From contig CABTZF010000020.1 of NCBI GenBank assembly GCA_902489255.1, positions 1-33,683 of the forward strand: a stretch of 33,683 bases of DNA, read 5' to 3'. A program made the position numbers and the translations under genes. Of this stretch, positions 23,739 through 32,243 are shown piece by piece. Numbering within the stretch: position 1 is the stretch's first letter; each line of letters begins with the position of its first letter. Below the pieces are notes generated by a model. The model was given only the letters and a program-made list of their open reading frames with translations, was not told where the DNA came from and did no database searches. This DNA comes from an uncultured Peptoniphilus sp. GTDB taxonomy: Bacteria; Bacillota; Clostridia; Tissierellales; Peptoniphilaceae.

Positions 23739-24893
23739 TTATTTTAATAGCTCTAAAGCTTTTTGTAATTGTGTATCTGTATCTAAAAATTCAACTCCTA
23801 TGCCTTTTATATTTTCCGGTTCTGAAATTTTTATATCAGGCTCTATTCCCAATTTGTGAATGCTTTTCCCTGATGGTGTAAAATATTCTGCAGTCGTAAG
23901 TTTTAAACCTGAACCTTTAGCCATGGGATATACTGTTTGTACTATACCCTTTCCAAAGGATTTTTCGCCAACAATTTTTGCTCTCTTATAATCTCTTATT
24001 GCTCCGGCTAAAATTTCTGAAGCTGATGCTGAACCTCCATTTTGAAGAACCACCATTGGTATGTTGTTATAATCTTCATCAGATCTGTATTCATCGACTA
24101 CTTCATTTTTATTATCTTTTAGCGTTACTATTACCCCTTTTGGAACTATAGCATCAGCTATCCCTGCTGCCGCATCTACAACTCCGCCCGGATTACCCCT
24201 TAAATCAAGTATCAATCCTTTTTTTCCTTTTTTTGTTAAGTCATCTAGTGCTCTTTTAAAATCTTTTTCAGTGTCTTCACCAAAAATAGTTATTCCTATA
24301 TAACCTATATCTCCAATTTCGTTTTCAAGAACAGACTCAACTTTTACTTGATCTCTTTTAACTTCAATCTCTTGAGATTTATCGCTCCCATTTTTCATTA
24401 TTAAAAGTTTTACTGTACTACCCTTATCTCCTCTTATGGCTTTTGAAGCTTCAGTAATATTATCTCCGTTAAAATCTACCCCATTTATCTGTAGAATTTT
24501 ATCTCCTGCTTTTAAGCCTGCTTTCTCTGCCGGTGAATCTTTTATGGGTGAAATTATTGTTATAGTTCCATCTTCACCGGGACCAATATAAACACCTATG
24601 CCAAAAAATTTGCCTGTCGTTTCTTCTGTAAGTTCCTTCATCTCATCTGCTGTAAGATATTCTGAATAGGGATCTCCCAAAGAAGCAACCGCTCCTTTTA
24701 ATTCACCGTTTTCAAAATTTTTATCTTCAACTTCAAACAAATAATTTTCCTTGATAAAATTTTCTAATTGTACTATTTTTTCAAACTTGCCAGATGTTCC
24801 TAAAAACAAACCATGCAAGGTTATCATTCTTGTTGCAAGGTTTGTTATTAAAAGTAGAGCTAGGACAAGTATTATTTTCTTTGTTTTTTTCAT
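23739..24893 (-). CDS. S41-family C-terminal processing protease (CtpA/CtpB type)
   Basis: 384 residues. It has an N-terminal signal anchor (about 5-25), a linker, a PDZ domain (about 95-180, with GIGVYIG and SPAEKAGLKAGDKIL), and an S41 catalytic domain with LDLRGNPGG, Ser290 in GGSASASEI, Lys315 in FGKGIVQ and Gln319. The Ser-Lys-Gln spacing equals that of B. subtilis CtpB. It acts outside the membrane, cutting protein C-termini. It is the last gene of the ftsE-ftsX-M23 operon: its ATG overlaps the stop of the M23 gene by one base (TAATG), which suggests translational coupling. B. subtilis also places ctpB next to ftsEX, so the linkage is conserved. Confidence 0.94.
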   Translation of the reverse strand: MKKTKKIILVLALLLITNLATRMITLHGLFLGTSGKFEKIVQLENFIKENYLFEVEDKNFENGELKGAVASLGDPYSEYLTADEMKELTEETTGKFFGIGVYIGPGEDGTITIISPIKDSPAEKAGLKAGDKILQINGVDFNGDNITEASKAIRGDKGSTVKLLIMKNGSDKSQEIEVKRDQVKVESVLENEIGDIGYIGITIFGEDTEKDFKRALDDLTKKGKKGLILDLRGNPGGVVDAAAGIADAIVPKGVIVTLKDNKNEVVDEYRSDEDYNNIPMVVLQNGGSASASEILAGAIRDYKRAKIVGEKSFGKGIVQTVYPMAKGSGLKLTTAEYFTPSGKSIHKLGIEPDIKISEPENIKGIGVEFLDTDTQLQKALELLK

Positions 24894-26089
24894 TATATAT
24901 AACCTAAGGGGTCAACGGGTATTCCGTTAACTCTAACTTCAAAATGCAAATGCGGTCCCGTAGAAAGGCCTGTTGAACCGATGAATGAAACAACATCTCC
25001 AGTTTTAACGCTTTGTCCGACACTTACATTTAAACTTGAATTGTGTGCATAAACTGTTACTATATCTCCATGGTCTACCATTACAACATTTCCATACCCG
25101 GACATTGCCCTTGCCATGATTACCGTTCCGGAAGCAGCTGCTACAACCGGTGTACCTGAGGGTCCTGGTATATCTACTCCTGAATGGAACCTATAAATTT
25201 TTAAAATTGGATGAAATCTTTGTCCGAATTGTGAAGAAATACTTGTATGCCCTGGAACAGGCCAGTTTAATCTGCCGGGGGACCTGGGTGATGAAGCTAT
25301 GTTCCAGCCGTTTTTACCAAATCTTTTTGCATTTTCCCTTTGTGTTTCCTGCTTTATTTGTTTTTGTAATTCAACAATTTCAGAATCCAACTTTTTCCAC
25401 TCTGCTTGAGCTTTATCAAATTCTTGCTTATAAAGTTCAATATTTCCTTCAAGTTTTTTTACATACTCATTTTTAGCAACCATAGCCGTTTGAAAGTTAT
25501 TTTTTTCAACTACCAACTTTTGTTTTTTAGAATCAATAACATTTCTGTCATCAGTTAGTTTTTGCTTAGCTTCTCCTATTACTCTAATTTGTTCGCTAAT
25601 AAAGTCAATTAGTTCTCTGTCAGCTTCTGCTATTGTTGAAATGTTTTTATTATTCTTTAAAAGATCTTCTATTGACTTAGAATTCATTATTACTTGCAGG
25701 TAGCCAATATTACCATGTTTATACATTTCACGAATCCTTGCCCTAAAGAGGTCTGTATTTTTATTCAAATTATCCTCTGCTTTGGCAAGTTTTTTTTCGT
25801 TTTCCTCAATCTCAATATTTAACTTATCAATATCAATTTGTAAATTTGTAATTTGATTGGTAGCTTTATTAACTTTAGCGTCAAGTTTATCAATTTCATT
25901 ATTGACATCAACTACCTCTCCTTGAGTTGCTTTAATCTTATTTTGTTTAAATTGCATTTCTTGATTAATCTGTTCTTTTTCAGCCTTCTTTTTTTCTTGT
26001 TTTTGCTTTAGTTGAGCACTATCAGCATATACAGAAGTGCATACAAGTACTATCAAGACTATTACAAATTTTCTTATATATTTAAACAT
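24893..26089 (-). CDS. Secreted coiled-coil M23 peptidase (EnvC/CwlO-like partner of FtsEX)
   Basis: 398 residues from the ATG at 26089. A TTG one codon earlier is in frame but too close to the AGGTGG site. The signal peptide (about 1-23, ending SVYADSA) is followed by a long charged coiled coil (about 25-255) and a C-terminal LytM/M23 domain (about 280-398). The zinc ligands are intact: His302 and Asp306 in HSGVD, His349 in YAHNS, and His380/His382 in HLHFE, so it should be an active endopeptidase, unlike the degenerate EnvC. It sits directly between ftsX and the S41 protease. By analogy with EnvC and PcsB/CwlO, FtsEX would hold the coiled coil and release the hydrolase for septal peptidoglycan cutting. 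The cleavage bond is unknown. Confidence 0.94.
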   Translation of the reverse strand: MFKYIRKFVIVLIVLVCTSVYADSAQLKQKQEKKKAEKEQINQEMQFKQNKIKATQGEVVDVNNEIDKLDAKVNKATNQITNLQIDIDKLNIEIEENEKKLAKAEDNLNKNTDLFRARIREMYKHGNIGYLQVIMNSKSIEDLLKNNKNISTIAEADRELIDFISEQIRVIGEAKQKLTDDRNVIDSKKQKLVVEKNNFQTAMVAKNEYVKKLEGNIELYKQEFDKAQAEWKKLDSEIVELQKQIKQETQRENAKRFGKNGWNIASSPRSPGRLNWPVPGHTSISSQFGQRFHPILKIYRFHSGVDIPGPSGTPVVAAASGTVIMARAMSGYGNVVMVDHGDIVTVYAHNSSLNVSVGQSVKTGDVVSFIGSTGLSTGPHLHFEVRVNGIPVDPLGYI

Positions 26090-26097
26090 CAAACCAC

Positions 26098-27000
26098 CTA
26101 AACATCTAAAAATCTCTTAGTTGAAAATAAAGAGCCAATATATCCTATACCTATTCCTATACATAAATAAATTATTAACAGATCCATTTTTACAAGCCCT
26201 GCACTAACCAAATCAGTATTAGTAATTCTGAAGAGTTCAGGGTTTATTCTTTCAAAAAGATATGAATAGAAATTGAGAGTCAGTAAGCCTGCTATTATTG
26301 CCCCAAAAATTCCAAACAATACCCCTTCAATTAAAAATGGTCCTCTTATATAAGAATTTGTGGCTCCAATATATCTCATTATGGAAATTTCATTTTCCCT
26401 ATTTGAAATTGCAATCTTTATGGTATTGTGCATTATTAGAATTGACACTAAAAATAATATTGCTACAATAGCGATACCCACATATTTAACTCCCTTTTCA
26501 AATTTCATCATTTTAGAAATAAAGTCATATTGGTATTCAACATCTTCAACTATACTTAAGTCTTTAAACTTATTTTTTACATTAAGTCCTTCTGAAAGTT
26601 CTTTCATTTCTACAATTATTGATGCCGGCAAAGGGTTCCCACCCGGCATATTTTCTAAAACCGCTACATCTTTTCCAAATCCTTTTTTAAATTCTTCTAA
26701 GGCTTGTTCCCTTGAAACATATTCAAGTTTTTTTACCCTTTCATCTTTGCTCAGTTCATTAATAAAATTATTTACATCGGAAACAGGTGCATCATCATTT
26801 AGGTAAAATACAAGTTTGTCAAGTTTTTCCCCTGTTTGATAGACAATGGCATTCAAATTTAATACCAAAAGCAGAACTATTCCAAATAAAGTTAGCATAG
26901 ATGCTATTGAAATTGTTGAAGTAAAAGCCATTGTTTTATTACGCCACAAACTCTTAAGGGCTTCTTTGCAAATATTAATAGATCGTCTAACAAGTCTCAC
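26098..27000 (-). CDS. ftsX: Cell division protein FtsX
   Basis: 300 residues from a GTG at 26998-27000. This start gives the usual N-terminus (basic, then EALKSLWRNKTMAF), has AAAGGCGGG seven bases upstream, and overlaps ftsE by 14 bp. A longer in-frame ATG at 27033 would add 11 untypical residues. Layout: one membrane helix near 30-52, an extracellular loop (about 55-165) that in the family binds the hydrolase partner, then three helices (about 170-195, 222-248, 270-292). It forms the membrane part of the FtsEX complex with the upstream ATPase. The M23 gene follows after 8 bp. Confidence 0.95.
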   Translation of the reverse strand: MRLVRRSINICKEALKSLWRNKTMAFTSTISIASMLTLFGIVLLLVLNLNAIVYQTGEKLDKLVFYLNDDAPVSDVNNFINELSKDERVKKLEYVSREQALEEFKKGFGKDVAVLENMPGGNPLPASIIVEMKELSEGLNVKNKFKDLSIVEDVEYQYDFISKMMKFEKGVKYVGIAIVAILFLVSILIMHNTIKIAISNRENEISIMRYIGATNSYIRGPFLIEGVLFGIFGAIIAGLLTLNFYSYLFERINPELFRITNTDLVSAGLVKMDLLIIYLCIGIGIGYIGSLFSTKRFLDV

Positions 27001-27676
27001 AGTAATACCCGCCTTTTTCAATATCAGAAACAATATTGCCTTCTTTTAAGGTTACAACATGTTTTTTCATTTCATTCACTATATTTACAGCATGAGATGC
27101 CATAATTACAGTAGTTCCCTGGTCATTAATATTTGTAAGTGCATTCATAATATCCCAGGCTGTATTTTCATCCAAATTTCCGGTAGGCTCATCGCATACA
27201 AGTATTGGTGCATTATTAACTATTGCTCTTGCGATTGCAACTCTTTGGCTTTCGCCTCCTGAAAGCTCGTCAAGATGAGCTTTCTTCTTATCACTTAAAT
27301 TCACAAGACTAAGGGCTTTTTCCACGTTAATATTTATTTCTTTTCTGCTTGAGCCGATTATTTCCAAGGCATAGGCTACATTTTCAAAAACTGTTTTCTT
27401 TTGTAAAAGCCTAAAATCTTGAAATACCACAGAAATATTTCTTCTTAATCTTGGTATGGAATATTTTGAAATTTTGGTTATATCAACATTATCAATTAAT
27501 ATTCTTCCACGGCTTACCTTTTCTTCATGGATAAGAAGTTTAATCATTGTTGATTTGCCTGCTCCGGAAGAGCCGACAAAAAAGACAAAATCTCCATCTG
27601 GAATTTCTAAATTAATATTTGAAAGAGCACGAACTCCATTGCCATACTCTTTATATACATTTTCAAATTTAATCAT
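26987..27676 (-). CDS. ftsE: Cell division ATP-binding protein FtsE
   Basis: 229-residue ABC ATPase with Walker A GSSGAGKST (35-43), Q-loop FQDFRLL, signature LSGGESQRVAIARA (138-151), Walker B ILVCDEPTGNLD (158-169) and the switch histidine in MASHAVN, where the usual Asp after His is Ala. It drives FtsX to activate the wall hydrolase encoded two genes downstream. The ATG has AAAGGA five bases upstream. First gene of a four-gene operon; its end overlaps ftsX by 14 bp. Confidence 0.96.
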   Translation of the reverse strand: MIKFENVYKEYGNGVRALSNINLEIPDGDFVFFVGSSGAGKSTMIKLLIHEEKVSRGRILIDNVDITKISKYSIPRLRRNISVVFQDFRLLQKKTVFENVAYALEIIGSSRKEININVEKALSLVNLSDKKKAHLDELSGGESQRVAIARAIVNNAPILVCDEPTGNLDENTAWDIMNALTNINDQGTTVIMASHAVNIVNEMKKHVVTLKEGNIVSDIEKGGYYCETC

Positions 27677-27703
27677 AAGCGTCCTTTCTATAATCTTCTA
27701 TAA

Positions 27704-27732
27704 ATTATATTACAAAAGATTTACAATTTACA
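27704..27732 (-). promoter_or_regulatory. Possible promoter of the ftsEX operon
   Basis: Minus strand: perfect TATAAT (27704-27709) with a weak -35 (TGTAAA, 27727-27732) at 17-bp spacing, about 28 bp before the ftsE start. Confidence 0.45.
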
Positions 27733-27761
27733 GTAAAAAATATACATTTAGTCTTTTATCC

Positions 27762-27784
27762 AAAAAACCGTCCTTAATGACGGC
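27762..27784 (-). terminator. Terminator of lepB
   Basis: Minus strand: GCCGTC, 6-nt loop, GACGGT (one G-U pair), then six T. It begins about 16 bp after the lepB stop. Confidence 0.85.
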
Positions 27785-27799
27785 TTACAGCATTTAAAA

Positions 27800-28348
27800 C
27801 TATTTATCAATCTTTCCAAATGATTTTAAGGGAAAGATTCTATAATTGGAAGATCCGATAAGATATGATCTCTTAATCGGTCCAAAATTCCTACAATCAT
27901 AGGAACCCGGTCTGTTATCGCCCATACAAAAATATTCATCTTTTCCAAGCACCCAAGTATCTTTTTCATATGTGTCGGTGTATACATCTTCTTGTAGGTA
28001 ATCCTCTTCTAATTCTTTACCGTTAACAAGAACAACCCCGTCTTTTATGGTGATCTTTTCGTCAGGTAAACCTATTATCCTTTTAATTAATTTTTTACTG
28101 TCTTCGGGGCTTTTAAAAATTATTATATCCCCCCTGTTAAACTTATCCCTCCAGTCGCATGTTCTATTTACAACAACGACATCTTTAGGATAAAGTGTAG
28201 GATACATTGAGGTTTGATTAACCACTGCCAGATTAAAAATAAAATTCCTCACTATTAGGGCTATAATAACAGCCGCAATAATTACTTTTATATTTTCCAT
28301 AAAATCGGATTTTTTCTTTTCTTTTTTATCTTTATTTTCTTCATTCAT
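27800..28348 (-). CDS. lepB: Signal peptidase I
   Basis: 182 residues. It has a lysine-rich cytoplasmic start, one membrane helix (about 20-42), then the extracytoplasmic protease domain. Catalytic Ser47 lies in NQTSMYPTL and the general base Lys89 in LIKRIIGLPDE. Box E (GDNRPGSYDCRNFG) is near 142-155, with Cys replacing the more usual Ser. It removes signal peptides from exported proteins, probably including the M23 and glycosidase proteins encoded nearby. The ATG has AAGGTGA six bases upstream. It is monocistronic with its own promoter and terminator. Confidence 0.96.
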   Translation of the reverse strand: MNEENKDKKEKKKSDFMENIKVIIAAVIIALIVRNFIFNLAVVNQTSMYPTLYPKDVVVVNRTCDWRDKFNRGDIIIFKSPEDSKKLIKRIIGLPDEKITIKDGVVLVNGKELEEDYLQEDVYTDTYEKDTWVLGKDEYFCMGDNRPGSYDCRNFGPIKRSYLIGSSNYRIFPLKSFGKIDK

Positions 28349-28365
28349 TTTAATTCACCTTAAAT

Positions 28366-28394
28366 ATTATAACCTTTATATCCTGAATAGTAAA
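28366..28394 (-). promoter_or_regulatory. Probable promoter of lepB
   Basis: Minus strand: TTTACT (28389-28394), a 17-bp spacer, perfect TATAAT (28366-28371), just upstream of the ribosome-binding site. Confidence 0.55.
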
Positions 28395-28420
28395 TCAAAA
28401 GTCTCCTTTGCAGCAATAAA

Positions 28421-28446
28421 GAAAAAGCCGGGTCTAATTTCCCGAC
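28421..28446 (-). terminator. Terminator of the phosphodiester glycosidase gene
   Basis: Minus strand: GTCGGG, 8-nt loop, CCCGGC (one G-U pair), then five T. The first arm lies within the last codons of the gene, so the stop codon is in the loop. Confidence 0.82.
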
Positions 28447-30725
28447 TTATTTCCATTAGTTATAATTGATTCTAGCTCTTTACTTTCCTTATTCATTTGA
28501 TTTGTTTGGTTATTGGTAAGGTCTGTATTTTTGTTGTTTCCACTATTGTTAAGGCTGTTTGTGCCATTTGTAATTTGTTCTTTGGAAGGACTATTGGCAT
28601 TAGTTACATCTTTATTTGATAGACCGTCATTTATCATATCATTCTTATTGACAGTTTTTGAATTCTTATCAACAATAGTAATTTTTTTAGAACTTCCCTG
28701 ATAATCAACCTGCATGCCTAAAATTTCAGCTATAAATCTTATTGGCACAAAAGTCCTGTCATTTTTAATGATTGCTTCAGTATCAGTAGTTACAACCGCT
28801 TCCCCAACATTAACTTCTTTAGATCCTACTTTGAAATAAATATCTTTATTTATATCTTCAGTCTTTACAAAAATAGATTTTTCTTCATCATTCCATTCCA
28901 CTTGATAACCTAAAGCTTCCACAATAAATCTTAAGGGTACCATAGTTCTTGAATTTTTAATAAAAGGAGCAGCATCCATTTTAGCTTTTTGACCGTCAAT
29001 TTCATAATCTTTTTTTCCAATATTCATTATGATTATTTTTGAGTTTGCATCAAATAAAGCTAATTCAGCTGTCTTTGTACCGAGTTTGGCAATAACCTTA
29101 GGATTGTCTCCCAATCTATTAATGGTTATAGTTGAAGAATTTACATCAACAGTTCCTTCTGCATCACTCAAAGTGAATTGAAAAACTCTTGGTGATAGTT
29201 TAACTTCCTTTCCGTCAACCTTGCCCTTAATAGAAATCTTAAAACTATCTCCTTCTTTTATAGCACCACAATCTCCTGTTATTATAATTGACTCAATAGC
29301 TTTTTCATCTTTTATATTTATATCCTTAGTAAAAGACTCTCCTTTATTAGTTGTAAGAGTTAATTTATATGATCCCGGCGTTAAAGCCAAATAAGAATTA
29401 TTAGATAATATATTGGCTCCATTAGAACTTTCATTAACTGTATAAGTCCTATCACTAATATCAATGGGGTTTAAGAATTCATCCCATGCTGATTTTAATG
29501 TAAAATCACTTGCCTCTCCAATTACAAGATTTGTATTTCCTTTTAGTTTTCCGTCAACAATAACTCCGGTATTTTTTGTAATATTAAAAACCCCAAGTCC
29601 GTTGACAACTTTTCTTTCCGCCTTATTTCCTTCAGGATTTATTACCCTTGTTCTCTTAAGATCTCCAAGGTTTCTGACAACCATGGCAGAAGATCCGCCT
29701 CCGTCAAGATTAAGGGCTTTTGTACATCCAAGGTCAACCAAAAAGTTTGAAAGTTCATTTAATGTCATTCCACTTGACCTCTTTGTCCTACCTTCACAGG
29801 AAACAATATAAACTGTTTTGCCGCCATCAGCAATCCCAACACAGGTTCTGGCCCTTGTTCCGCCGATGGAATTAATATCTTTTTTATAGGGTCTTACTTT
29901 GGATTCATCAACTAGAAGTGAATGACCTCCAATCAACATCTTCCAAGAATTTTGCGGATATATATCATATGAAATATTTAATTTATCTCCGATTTTAACA
30001 TTATTTTTTATAAAATTTGCACTTGCGCCGCTAATTTGTAAAATCTTATAGCCTTTCGGTATCTGTAAATCCAAATTTTTATCATAAACAATTTTTTCTA
30101 CAATATTATCAGTATTTAATAGAACTTCTCCGGCGCTTTTATCCCCACGGGATTTTGAAGTCCAAAAATCTGTGTACATTTGAATTTTAGATTCATGAGA
30201 GTATTCTTTTGAAGGTTGATACCAGTAAATATTTTTATTTATTCCATCAATATTATATTGTGCCCCATTAGGTGCTATTACCTTGCCGCCAAAATTTGTT
30301 GCTAGAATTTGAGCGGTATTATTTGTATCTATTCCAAAAGAATATACATCAGTTAAAACTGCAGGTGAAGATTTTATATCTCCATCAATAATAGAAGCTC
30401 CAAGGGGAACTCCTTGTAAAGCCATGGTAAAAAAATCTCCATTAACAAGACCGACAGCATTTGTCCTGTCACCCATTTGACTGACAGTTGCTTTTTTTGT
30501 ATAGGTTCCTTGCCCAATAACAGTATTTAATTTAATACTTGGATTTGTTAAATCACACTTTATTAAATTAACTACCGCCTTGCCCTTCTTAGTTTTAACC
30601 GTATATTCATATCTTTGAACTCCCGGGGCTATTGGCTCTTCAAAATTCAATTTATTCTCAGCAAATATAAAATTAGTAATAATTATGGAAAAAACCATAA
30701 AAAATATAAGTACTTTCTTTTTCAT
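28434..30725 (-). CDS. Secreted phosphodiester glycosidase (NAGPA domain) with copper-amine-oxidase-like C-terminal domain
   Basis: 763 residues. The signal peptide is about 1-22 (cleavage after IFA). The NAGPA-type domain (about 80-385) carries GLVNGDFF, GGTRARTCVGIA and the hallmark LNLDGGGSS at 338-346. Ig-like beta segments span about 400-560. Two copies of the stalk-type Cu amine oxidase N domain motif follow (SRTMVPLRFIVEALGYQVEW near 592-611 and DRTFVPIRFIAEILGMQVDY near 656-675). The tail (690-763) is disordered and rich in Asn, Ser, Thr and Lys. NAGPA-family bacterial proteins cleave sugar phosphodiesters, possibly in wall polymers; the stalk domain is a common wall-associated module in clostridia. 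The start ATG has GGAGGA eight bases upstream. The exact substrate is unknown. Confidence 0.9.
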   Translation of the reverse strand: MKKKVLIFFMVFSIIITNFIFAENKLNFEEPIAPGVQRYEYTVKTKKGKAVVNLIKCDLTNPSIKLNTVIGQGTYTKKATVSQMGDRTNAVGLVNGDFFTMALQGVPLGASIIDGDIKSSPAVLTDVYSFGIDTNNTAQILATNFGGKVIAPNGAQYNIDGINKNIYWYQPSKEYSHESKIQMYTDFWTSKSRGDKSAGEVLLNTDNIVEKIVYDKNLDLQIPKGYKILQISGASANFIKNNVKIGDKLNISYDIYPQNSWKMLIGGHSLLVDESKVRPYKKDINSIGGTRARTCVGIADGGKTVYIVSCEGRTKRSSGMTLNELSNFLVDLGCTKALNLDGGGSSAMVVRNLGDLKRTRVINPEGNKAERKVVNGLGVFNITKNTGVIVDGKLKGNTNLVIGEASDFTLKSAWDEFLNPIDISDRTYTVNESSNGANILSNNSYLALTPGSYKLTLTTNKGESFTKDINIKDEKAIESIIITGDCGAIKEGDSFKISIKGKVDGKEVKLSPRVFQFTLSDAEGTVDVNSSTITINRLGDNPKVIAKLGTKTAELALFDANSKIIIMNIGKKDYEIDGQKAKMDAAPFIKNSRTMVPLRFIVEALGYQVEWNDEEKSIFVKTEDINKDIYFKVGSKEVNVGEAVVTTDTEAIIKNDRTFVPIRFIAEILGMQVDYQGSSKKITIVDKNSKTVNKNDMINDGLSNKDVTNANSPSKEQITNGTNSLNNSGNNKNTDLTNNQTNQMNKESKELESIITNGNKSGN

Positions 30726-30825
30726 TAATCAATCCTCCAAGATATATTATAAATTAAAAAAGCTATAATACATGGATTTCACAAAATTGTAATATAAACT
30801 TAATTATTTAACGTAGCCATTAAAA

Positions 30826-31986
30826 TTATATAATCCTTGCAAAGAAAGCATCTTTATCTTTAAGAATGTTTAAAAGCATCTCCCTCTTTAAATCTTTAGT
30901 AAAAATAATTTTTTCCCCATCAATATCTTCGATTTTTTCTATATAAGTATTGGGAAAATCACACCTGCATCTTACATAATACTTTGCCTTAAAATCCCTA
31001 TTTGAATTGACAAGAAATTTACCTGTCAAAACTTTACAATCATTATTCTCAATTACATCAATAATATCCTGTAAAACTGCAGATGCTGTTGGCAAGCTTC
31101 CTGCCCCCGGTCCTTTTAAACTTATTATCTCAAAATAATCTCCATAAATTTCCACCATATTATAAGCATTTTCAAGTCGTGCCAAATCCTCATCCTTTTC
31201 AAATAAACAAGGTTCAACTATTGCTGTATATTTATTTCCGTTAAATTCTCCCAAAGCCACTTCCTTTATCCTATAATTATCAGCCAAGTAGTTCACATCA
31301 ATTTTGCTAATCTTATCAAGGCCAAAAACCTCAATATCATCTTCAGAAATCTTGCCGCCACTAATTATAGACAAAAGAATTCTTAATTTTCTTCTCATAT
31401 CATAACCCTTAACGTCATCCGTAGGATCATGCTCAGCAAATCCCTTTTCTTGAGCTTCCTTTAAAACCTCTTCATAATCTAAATTGTTTTCAAACATGTT
31501 ATAAAGAATATAATTTCCGGTTCCATTTAAAATTCCATATATCTTAGTAACCTTATTAAATATTGAAAGGGACTTTAGCTCTCTTACAATAGGAATAGTG
31601 CCGCATACTGCCGCTTCATATAAAAACATCCTACCGCAATCTTTTGCCAATTTATGAAATTCTTCAAAATGCTTACATACAACAGCCTTATTAGAAGTTA
31701 CCACATTTTTCCCATTAGATAAGGCTTCCTTTATAAACTTATATGAATTTTCAACATCTCCTGTCATCTCTACAATGATATCTATTTCCTTATCATTTAC
31801 AATGTCTTCATAATATAAAGTAAATAAAGACTTATCAAAATCTTTAACCTTTGACAAATGCCTAATCAAAATCTTTGAGATTTTAATGTCATAACCTTGG
31901 TCTTTTAAAATTTGAGATTTTTCATTTAAAATTTTATACAAACCTCTTCCAACAGTTCCAAATCCTAACAGTGCAATTTTTATCAT
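30826..31986 (-). CDS. hom: Homoserine dehydrogenase
   Basis: 386 residues. It reduces aspartate semialdehyde to homoserine, leading to threonine and methionine. The nucleotide-binding GFGTVGRG is at 8-15, TSNKA (Lys100), LNGTGNYIL at 153-161 and DPTDDVKGYDMRRK at 187-200 (Lys200 is the catalytic lysine equivalent). The C-terminus after the catalytic domain is about 40-50 residues shorter than Firmicute enzymes with a full ACT domain, so feedback control by threonine may be reduced or absent. The ATG has AGGAGG six bases upstream. It is divergent from asd, the preceding enzyme of the pathway; no thrB or thrC lies within the window. Confidence 0.94.
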   Translation of the reverse strand: MIKIALLGFGTVGRGLYKILNEKSQILKDQGYDIKISKILIRHLSKVKDFDKSLFTLYYEDIVNDKEIDIIVEMTGDVENSYKFIKEALSNGKNVVTSNKAVVCKHFEEFHKLAKDCGRMFLYEAAVCGTIPIVRELKSLSIFNKVTKIYGILNGTGNYILYNMFENNLDYEEVLKEAQEKGFAEHDPTDDVKGYDMRRKLRILLSIISGGKISEDDIEVFGLDKISKIDVNYLADNYRIKEVALGEFNGNKYTAIVEPCLFEKDEDLARLENAYNMVEIYGDYFEIISLKGPGAGSLPTASAVLQDIIDVIENNDCKVLTGKFLVNSNRDFKAKYYVRCRCDFPNTYIEKIEDIDGEKIIFTKDLKREMLLNILKDKDAFFARII

Positions 31987-32011
31987 CTGAATCCTCCTAT
32001 CTGTTTAAAAA

Positions 32012-32040
32012 ATTCTATATTAGAAAAAAACTAAAGTCAA
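32012..32040 (-). promoter_or_regulatory. Sigma-A promoter of hom
   Basis: Minus strand: TTGACT (32035-32040), a 17-bp spacer, TAGAAT (32012-32017). The leader is short, about 20 nt. Confidence 0.7.
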
Positions 32041-32066
32041 GTTTATCATATTAAATCAAAATATAA

Positions 32067-32095
32067 TTGACACAAAATACTCAACTTGATATCAT
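32067..32095 (+). promoter_or_regulatory. Sigma-A promoter of asd
   Basis: Perfect TTGACA (32067-32072), a 17-bp spacer, TATCAT (32090-32095). Its -35 lies only 26 bp from the hom -35, so a single regulator could control both. Confidence 0.78.
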
Positions 32096-32101
32096 AAGTA
32101 A

Positions 32102-32243
32102 AAGGCATAAAGAAGTAAAGTAGCGGCATAATCCTTTAATAAATAATAACGGCCCCTATCTCTACAACACTTATCCCGTAAATAAATAGGATAGAAAATT
32201 TGTAACTTATCGCTACAACTTTAACAAAAGAGGAGGAAAAATT
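32102..32243 (+). promoter_or_regulatory. 140-nt untranslated leader of asd, function unknown
   Basis: It starts at the predicted transcription start and ends at the asd start. Two small hairpins are visible: TATCC (32172-32176) with GGATA (32189-32193), and TTGTA (32200-32204) with TACAA (32214-32218). A repeated ACTTATC occurs in each. No T-box core, no lysine riboswitch pattern and no terminator are seen. Confidence 0.35.

Noticed and set aside
26090..26092. TTG start for the M23 peptidase gene
   Set aside because: Only one base from AGGTGG; the next codon, ATG, has better spacing.
26360..26806. 148-codon plus-strand frame opposite ftsX
   Set aside because: Shadow of ftsX; its content mirrors the codon bias of the real gene.
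32102..32243. Lysine riboswitch or T-box upstream of asd
   Set aside because: No GGTGG T-box core, no terminator, and the leader is shorter than a lysine riboswitch with no recognisable core.
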